In this document: positions 59,929-64,000 of the stretch, piece by piece
How the letters are laid out: every line of letters begins with the position of its first letter
Numbering within the stretch: position 1 is the stretch's first letter
Source: Caldinitratiruptor microaerophilus
GTDB lineage: Bacteria > Bacillota > Sulfobacillia > Symbiobacteriales > ZC4RG38
Assembly: GCF_025999835.1 (NCBI RefSeq)
Contig: NZ_AP025628.1
Span: forward strand, 744,001-808,000
DNA: 64,000 nucleotides
Reading direction: 5' to 3'
Notes under the pieces: model-generated
What the model was told of the DNA's origin: nothing
The model's input: only the letters and a program-made list of their open reading frames with translations
Database searches by the model: none
Made by a program: the position numbers and the translations under genes

Positions 59929-61626
59929 GTGCGCCGGCGGATCTGGCTCCTCGCCGCCGCCTTCACGGCCCTGTGGCTGGTGCAGGTGGCGCAGCTCTGG
60001 CGCTGGCAGGTCCGGGAGGCGCCGGTCCTCGCCCGGCGGGCCGCCGCCCAGCGCATGCGGGCCCTCCAGCTCGCCCCCCGCGGGCTCGTGCTGGACCGGC
60101 TCGGCCGGCCCCTCACCGATCCGCAGCCCCGGTGGGACGTGGCCGTGTTCCCCGCCCTGGCGGGGTCACCGGACGAGGTGGCCCGGGCGCTCGCCCGCGC
60201 CACGGGGGAACCGGCCCCCGTGTGGGCCGGGCGGCTGCGGGCCCATGCGGGGGCAGGGCCCTACTGGGCCGGGGCGGAGCTGACCGCGGGCCCGGCGCGG
60301 GCCGTGGCCGCCGCTGAGATCCCCGGCGTCGCCGCTGTGCCCCGGCCCGTGCGGTACGGCCCGGGGGCGCTGGCGCGGCACGTGATCGGCTACGTGAACC
60401 AGGCCGGCGGGCAGCTGGGGCTGGAGGCCGCGTTCGACGCGGAGCTGCGCGGCGACGCCGGACCCCACGTGGCGGCGTTCGTGGACGGCAGCGGCCGGCC
60501 TCTCGAAGGGCTCGGGGTCCGAGCCGTCGACGTGCCGGCCGGCAAGCCGCCCCTCTCGATCCGGCTGACCCTGGACGGGCGGGCGCAGGCGGCGGTCGAG
60601 CGGATCCTCGACGGGTGGAGCCCGCCCGGTCCCGGCGCCCCGCTGCGGGCGGCCGTGGTGGTCCTGGACCCCCGCAGCGGGGACATCCTGGCGATGGCGA
60701 GCCGGCCCCAGTTCGACCCGCTTCGCCCGCCCGTGGGGCCCGGCGCTCCCGGGGCGGCCTGGGCGCCCCTGGTCAACCGGGCCGTGGCCCCCTATCCGCC
60801 GGGGTCGGTGTTCAAGCCGGTGGTGGCGGCGGCCGCGCTGGAGACGGGGGCGGTGGCGCCCGGCGAGCCTTTCGAGTGCAGCGGGAGTTACACCATCGGC
60901 GGGCAGACGTTCACCGACCCCCGCCCCGGCGGGCACGGGCGCATCACCCTGGCCGGTGCCCTGGCGCAGTCCTGCAACATCACCTTCATCCGGATCGGGT
61001 ACGAGCGGCTGGGCACCGACCGGATGCTGGCGACGGCCCGCCGCTTCGGGTTCGGGGCGCCGGTGGGGATCGGGCTGCGCGAGGAGGCGGGGGGCTTCCT
61101 GCCGGCTCCCCGTTACGGCGGCGAGGTGGCGCAGCTCGCCTTCGGGCAGGGCCTCCTGGTGACGCCGCTGCAGGTCGCCCGCGCCTACGCGGCCCTGGTC
61201 CGGGACGGGCTCCTCCCGCCCGTGGGGCTGGTCGACGCCGTGCTGGGTCCGGACGGTACCCCACTCCGGCGGGGCCCCCGTGCCCCGGCCGTCCCGGCGC
61301 TCGCGCCGGAGGTCGCGCGGCAGATCGCCCGGGATCTCGAGGGGGTGACGGATCCGAACGGGACCGGCACCGGGCGGAACGCCTGGGTGCCGGGGTGGGG
61401 AAGCGCGGGCAAGACCGGCTCGGCAGAGGTGGTGACCCCCGACGGGCTCGTGGTCCACTCCTGGTTCGCCGGCTGGACGCCGCTCCGGGACCCGCGTCTG
61501 GTCATCGCCGTCCTGATCGAGGAAGGCGGAGCCGGCGGCCAGGGGGCCGCCCGCCTCTCCCGCGAGGTCGCGCGGGCACTCCTGGACGCCGGCGGACCCC
61601 GCCCGGCCCGCGGGCGGGCGCCCTAG
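59929..61626 (+). CDS. Penicillin-binding protein 2-type transpeptidase
   Basis: 565 residues. N-terminal membrane helix (about 4-24), dimerisation region (about 45-190), transpeptidase domain (about 210-560) with SxxK in YPPGSVFKPVV, SxN in LAQSCNITF and KTG in GSAGKTGSAEV. Class B PBP crosslinking peptidoglycan (PbpA/MrdA/SpoVD group not resolved). GTG 59929 chosen over ATG 59905, which lies in a hairpin; GGGGGTG is 6 nt upstream. Convergent with the SDR gene. Confidence 0.9.
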   Translation: MRRRIWLLAAAFTALWLVQVAQLWRWQVREAPVLARRAAAQRMRALQLAPRGLVLDRLGRPLTDPQPRWDVAVFPALAGSPDEVARALARATGEPAPVWAGRLRAHAGAGPYWAGAELTAGPARAVAAAEIPGVAAVPRPVRYGPGALARHVIGYVNQAGGQLGLEAAFDAELRGDAGPHVAAFVDGSGRPLEGLGVRAVDVPAGKPPLSIRLTLDGRAQAAVERILDGWSPPGPGAPLRAAVVVLDPRSGDILAMASRPQFDPLRPPVGPGAPGAAWAPLVNRAVAPYPPGSVFKPVVAAAALETGAVAPGEPFECSGSYTIGGQTFTDPRPGGHGRITLAGALAQSCNITFIRIGYERLGTDRMLATARRFGFGAPVGIGLREEAGGFLPAPRYGGEVAQLAFGQGLLVTPLQVARAYAALVRDGLLPPVGLVDAVLGPDGTPLRRGPRAPAVPALAPEVARQIARDLEGVTDPNGTGTGRNAWVPGWGSAGKTGSAEVVTPDGLVVHSWFAGWTPLRDPRLVIAVLIEEGGAGGQGAARLSREVARALLDAGGPRPARGRAP

Positions 61627-61638
61627 GGCCGCGTCCGC

Positions 61639-62430
61639 TCAGAGCAGGGTGTTGATGTGGCCGCCGTCGACCACGACGGTGCTGCCGGTGATGTAGCTGG
61701 CCGCCTCCGAGCACAGGAATGCCGCCACCCGGCCGAACTCGTTCACGTGGCCGTACCGGCCGAGCGGAATGGCGGCTTCCAGCGCGGCCCGCACCTCGGC
61801 CGGCGTCCGGCCCGTGCGGGCAGCGGTGTTCTCGTCAAGGCTGCGCACGCGCTCGGTGTCGATCCGCCCCGGCGCCAGGCAGTTCACCGTGATGCCGTGG
61901 CGTCCCACCTCGCCGGCCAGCGTCTTGGCCATGCCGGTCACCGCGGCGCGGATGCTGTTGGAGAGGATGAGGTTCTGGATCGGCTGCTTGACCGAGCCGG
62001 ACGTGATGAAGAGGATGCGGCCCCAGCCCCGCTCCTGCATGCCGGGGAGCACCCCGCGCGCCAGCCGGACGGCGCTCATGAGGAGGAGGTCGACGGCCTT
62101 CCGCCAGGCCTCGTCATCCAGCTCGAGGAAACGGCCGGGCGGCGGTCCGCCGCTGTTGCTGACCAGGATGTCGATCCGCCCGTACTCGCCCTGCACGGCG
62201 GCGATCAGGGCGTCGATGTCCTCCTTGCGGCTGACGTCCGCCACCCGGGCCAGCACCCGGACGCCGGTCGCCTCCCGGATCTCCTCGGCGGCCTCGCGGA
62301 TCTGGCCCTCGTCCCGGCTGCAGATGGCGACGTCGGCCCCCTCCTGCGCCAGCGCCAGCGCCACCGCCCGGCCAAGCCCCTTGCTGGCCGCGGTCACCAG
62401 TGCTACCCTGCCACTGAGCCCAAGGTCCAT
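61639..62430 (-). CDS. Atypical short-chain dehydrogenase (no YxxxK)
   Basis: 263 residues. Rossmann start LSGRVALVTAASKGLGRAVA (TGxxxGxG-like), NSGG motif LVSNSGGPPPG, and C-terminal GRYGHVNEFGRVAAFLCSEA, ASYITGSTVVVDGGH. The catalytic region reads ITSGSVKQPIQNLILSNSIR: the normal Tyr-xxx-Lys is Asn and Arg. This matches a FabG-like subgroup known to lack the active Tyr, so classic SDR chemistry is doubtful. ATG 62430 after AAGGAGG. Divergent from the GntR gene. Confidence 0.87.
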   Translation of the reverse strand: MDLGLSGRVALVTAASKGLGRAVALALAQEGADVAICSRDEGQIREAAEEIREATGVRVLARVADVSRKEDIDALIAAVQGEYGRIDILVSNSGGPPPGRFLELDDEAWRKAVDLLLMSAVRLARGVLPGMQERGWGRILFITSGSVKQPIQNLILSNSIRAAVTGMAKTLAGEVGRHGITVNCLAPGRIDTERVRSLDENTAARTGRTPAEVRAALEAAIPLGRYGHVNEFGRVAAFLCSEAASYITGSTVVVDGGHINTLL

Positions 62431-62615
62431 GCCACACCACGCCTCCTTGCGTGGTGGACAGTATTCGATCCTCCAGGTTCGCTTCCTTCCGGGGCGGGAC
62501 GCTCGGGCGGAGGCCGTCGGCGAGGGGGACGGGCCGAACTCGCCCAGGCCATCCTGGACGCCGCGCGCTGAGCAGGAGAACCCGGGGGAAACAGCGAACC
62601 GTCCCCGTGGGACAA

Positions 62616-62643
62616 GTGGTCTAGACCACATTGGTATATACCA
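62616..62643. promoter_or_regulatory. Two GntR/DasR-type palindromic operators
   Basis: GTGGTCTAGACCAC (62616-62629) and TGGTATATACCA (62632-62643), both perfect palindromes of the TGGTnTAnACCA type bound by HutC-subfamily GntR proteins such as DasR and NagR, with centres 15 bp apart. They lie 39 bp upstream of a GntR-UTRA gene and between it and the divergent SDR gene. Confidence 0.75.
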
Positions 62644-62681
62644 TGTGTCGTTGCCATGCCATGTCAGGGTAGGTGTTGGGG

Positions 62682-63443
62682 TTGCCCGGCGCCCCGCGCA
62701 CGGCGCTCTACTACCGGCTGATCCAGATCCTGCGCGAGCAGATCGAGGCCGGCGGGCTGCAGCCGGGTGACCGGCTGCCCTCCGAGCGCGAACTGAGCGC
62801 GCGGTACGGCGTGAGCCGCATGACGGCCCGGCACGCCCTGGAGATCCTCGCGAACGAGGGACTGGTGGAGCGGCGGCAGGGCAGCGGCAGCTTCGTCGCC
62901 CGGCCCAAGATCCACCAACAGGGCGAGACGCTCCGCAGCTTCACGGAGGACATGCGCCAGCTGGGCCTGGAGCCGGGAGCCAAGGTCCTGTCCGCCGGGA
63001 TCCGGGAGGCGAGCGCGCATGTGGCGCGAGCGCTCGGGCTCGGCGCCGACCGGCGGGTCGTCCGGCTCGAGCGCCTGCGCACGGCGAGCGGCGAGCCGGT
63101 GGCGCTGGAGGTCTCGCACCTGCCGGCCCGGTTTGCCGGCGTCCTCGAGGAGGACCTCACCGGCTCGCTGTACGCGATCCTGGCGCGGCGGTTCGGGCAG
63201 AGCCTGGCCTACGCAGACCAGTACCTGGCCGCCTCGACCGCCGGCGAGCACGAGGCGCAGCTGCTCGGGGTCCGGCCCGGCAGCCCGGTCCTGCGGATCG
63301 AGCGGGTCACCTACGGTCCGGACCACGTGCCGGTGGAGTTCGTGTCCTCCATGTACCGGGGTGACCGGTACCGGTTCCACGTCCGCCTGGTTCGCAACGG
63401 CCCTGTTCCGGGAGGCGGAGCGGACACGGGTTCGGGGGGATAG
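62682..63443 (+). CDS. GntR-family regulator, HutC/UTRA type
   Basis: 253 residues. Winged HTH (about 8-75: YYRLIQILREQIEAGGLQPG, DRLPSERELSARYGVSRMTA, GLVERRQGSGSFVA) and UTRA ligand domain (about 90-240). TTG 62682 lies 8 nt after AGG; GTG 62673 overlaps that site. Relatives sense sugar phosphates such as GlcN6P. The two palindromes upstream are its probable operators. The HAD hydrolase gene follows 3 bp later, suggesting sugar-phosphate metabolism. Confidence 0.9.
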   Translation: MPGAPRTALYYRLIQILREQIEAGGLQPGDRLPSERELSARYGVSRMTARHALEILANEGLVERRQGSGSFVARPKIHQQGETLRSFTEDMRQLGLEPGAKVLSAGIREASAHVARALGLGADRRVVRLERLRTASGEPVALEVSHLPARFAGVLEEDLTGSLYAILARRFGQSLAYADQYLAASTAGEHEAQLLGVRPGSPVLRIERVTYGPDHVPVEFVSSMYRGDRYRFHVRLVRNGPVPGGGADTGSGG

Positions 63444-63446
63444 CGG

Positions 63447-64000
63447 GTGTACCGGCTGCTGGTCTTCGACATCGACGGCACGCTGCTGAGCGACGACCGG
63501 AGCCTGCCGCAGGCGGTCGCCCACGCCCTGGCGGCTGCCAGGAGTCACGGCTTCGGGGTGACCCTGGCCACGGGGCGCGAGCTGAGCGAGGCAGAACCGG
63601 TCATCCGCCAGGTCCGGCCGAACGCACCGGTGGTGGGCTGTAACGGCGCGCTCGTTTACGATCCGAATACCCGCCGGATTCTCTGGGAAGCCCCTATCTC
63701 CAGGGGCACGGCCCTCCGTCTCGCCGGACGGCTCGACGAGCTGGGCTGGCACTACGGCGTCTGCGGCCGGGACCGCATCGTGGTGGGCCGGCGTCATGCC
63801 TGGCGGCTCCGGCTCGGCCCCTGGCGACGGCTGCGGAACTGGACCGGTCTGGTGTACTACGTCCGGTGGCTGTGGGAGTGGCGCCGGTATGTCAACCTGG
63901 AGGTCGTCCCCGACGTCTCCCGGTTCCTCGATACGTGGGACGAACCGGTGATGAACTTCTTCGTCTGGGAACCGGCGGAGAGCGTGGTGCGCCACCTGGG
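63447..64000 (+). CDS. HAD-superfamily hydrolase, Cof type (partial, runs off right edge)
   Basis: About 184 codons seen. GTG 63447 after GGGGGATAG. Motif I DIDGTLLSDD (residues about 8-17; nucleophile and acid Asp), motif II LATGREL (Thr), then CNGALVYD: HAD subfamily IIB (Cof/YkrA). Motifs III and IV are beyond the edge. Dephosphorylates small molecules such as sugar phosphates. Cotranscribed with the GntR regulator. Confidence 0.88.
   Translation, partial: MYRLLVFDIDGTLLSDDRSLPQAVAHALAAARSHGFGVTLATGRELSEAEPVIRQVRPNAPVVGCNGALVYDPNTRRILWEAPISRGTALRLAGRLDELGWHYGVCGRDRIVVGRRHAWRLRLGPWRRLRNWTGLVYYVRWLWEWRRYVNLEVVPDVSRFLDTWDEPVMNFFVWEPAESVVRHL

Overview
The window looks like the chromosome of a very GC-rich thermophile-type Bacillota (Firmicutes), of the Symbiobacterium/Caldinitratiruptor/Thermaerobacter kind. 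This is an inference, not an identification. Evidence: Firmicutes-style Shine-Dalgarno sequences (GGAGGTGATC), frequent GTG/TTG starts, a T-box leader, the Firmicutes cluster alaS - ireB-type gene - rhomboid - ruvX - DUF1292 - mltG, a bacilliredoxin-type gene, an UlaA-type PTS and a BusR-like regulator.

Layout. 1-6200: a PEGA-domain lipoprotein (cut by the left edge), then a PRD/EIIB/EIIA regulator with UlaB-type EIIB, UlaA-type EIIC, a phosphotriesterase-like lactonase and a creatininase-family hydrolase; together probably import and opening of a sugar lactone. 6179-18301: housekeeping and regulatory genes (GT4 glycosyltransferase, mtnA, SufT-like factor, Fe/Mn-SOD, a frameshifted DUF2249 gene, UspA, LysR, SPOR-amidase, GGDEF protein with a degenerate HD-GYP, MDR dehydrogenase, BusR-like GntR-RCK_C regulator, MntR).

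18512-33316: a 14.7-kb integrative element in a tRNA-Ser(GGA) gene, bounded by 66-bp direct repeats, with repeated candidate arm-type sites just inside both ends. It carries xis, a CHC2 primase fragment, a TOPRIM-DUF3987 replication protein, an iteron-like TGGCGAC array, several tiny zinc-ribbon proteins, a P27-type small terminase, an HK97-type capsid, gp10, a tape measure, a ribbon-helix-helix repressor at a symmetrical divergent promoter, and a tyrosine integrase. No large terminase, portal, protease, baseplate or lysis gene is visible, so it resembles a phage satellite or a pared-down prophage.

33407-44353: moaD-aldehyde ferredoxin oxidoreductase, aconitase, and a TPP-riboswitch thiamine-salvage operon (thiZXY, a YlmB-like deformylase, tenA). 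44384-52502: acyl-CoA synthetase, a PadR-controlled ABC/MFS efflux operon, a metallophosphoesterase and an Nramp-like transporter lacking the usual metal motifs. 52922-61626: T-box-alaS and the conserved Firmicutes cluster, ending with a bacilliredoxin gene whose active-site Cys codon is an in-frame TGA followed by a SECIS-like hairpin (candidate selenoprotein), then a penicillin-binding protein. 61639-64000: an atypical SDR, a DasR/NagR-like GntR regulator with two palindromic operators, and a HAD hydrolase cut by the right edge.
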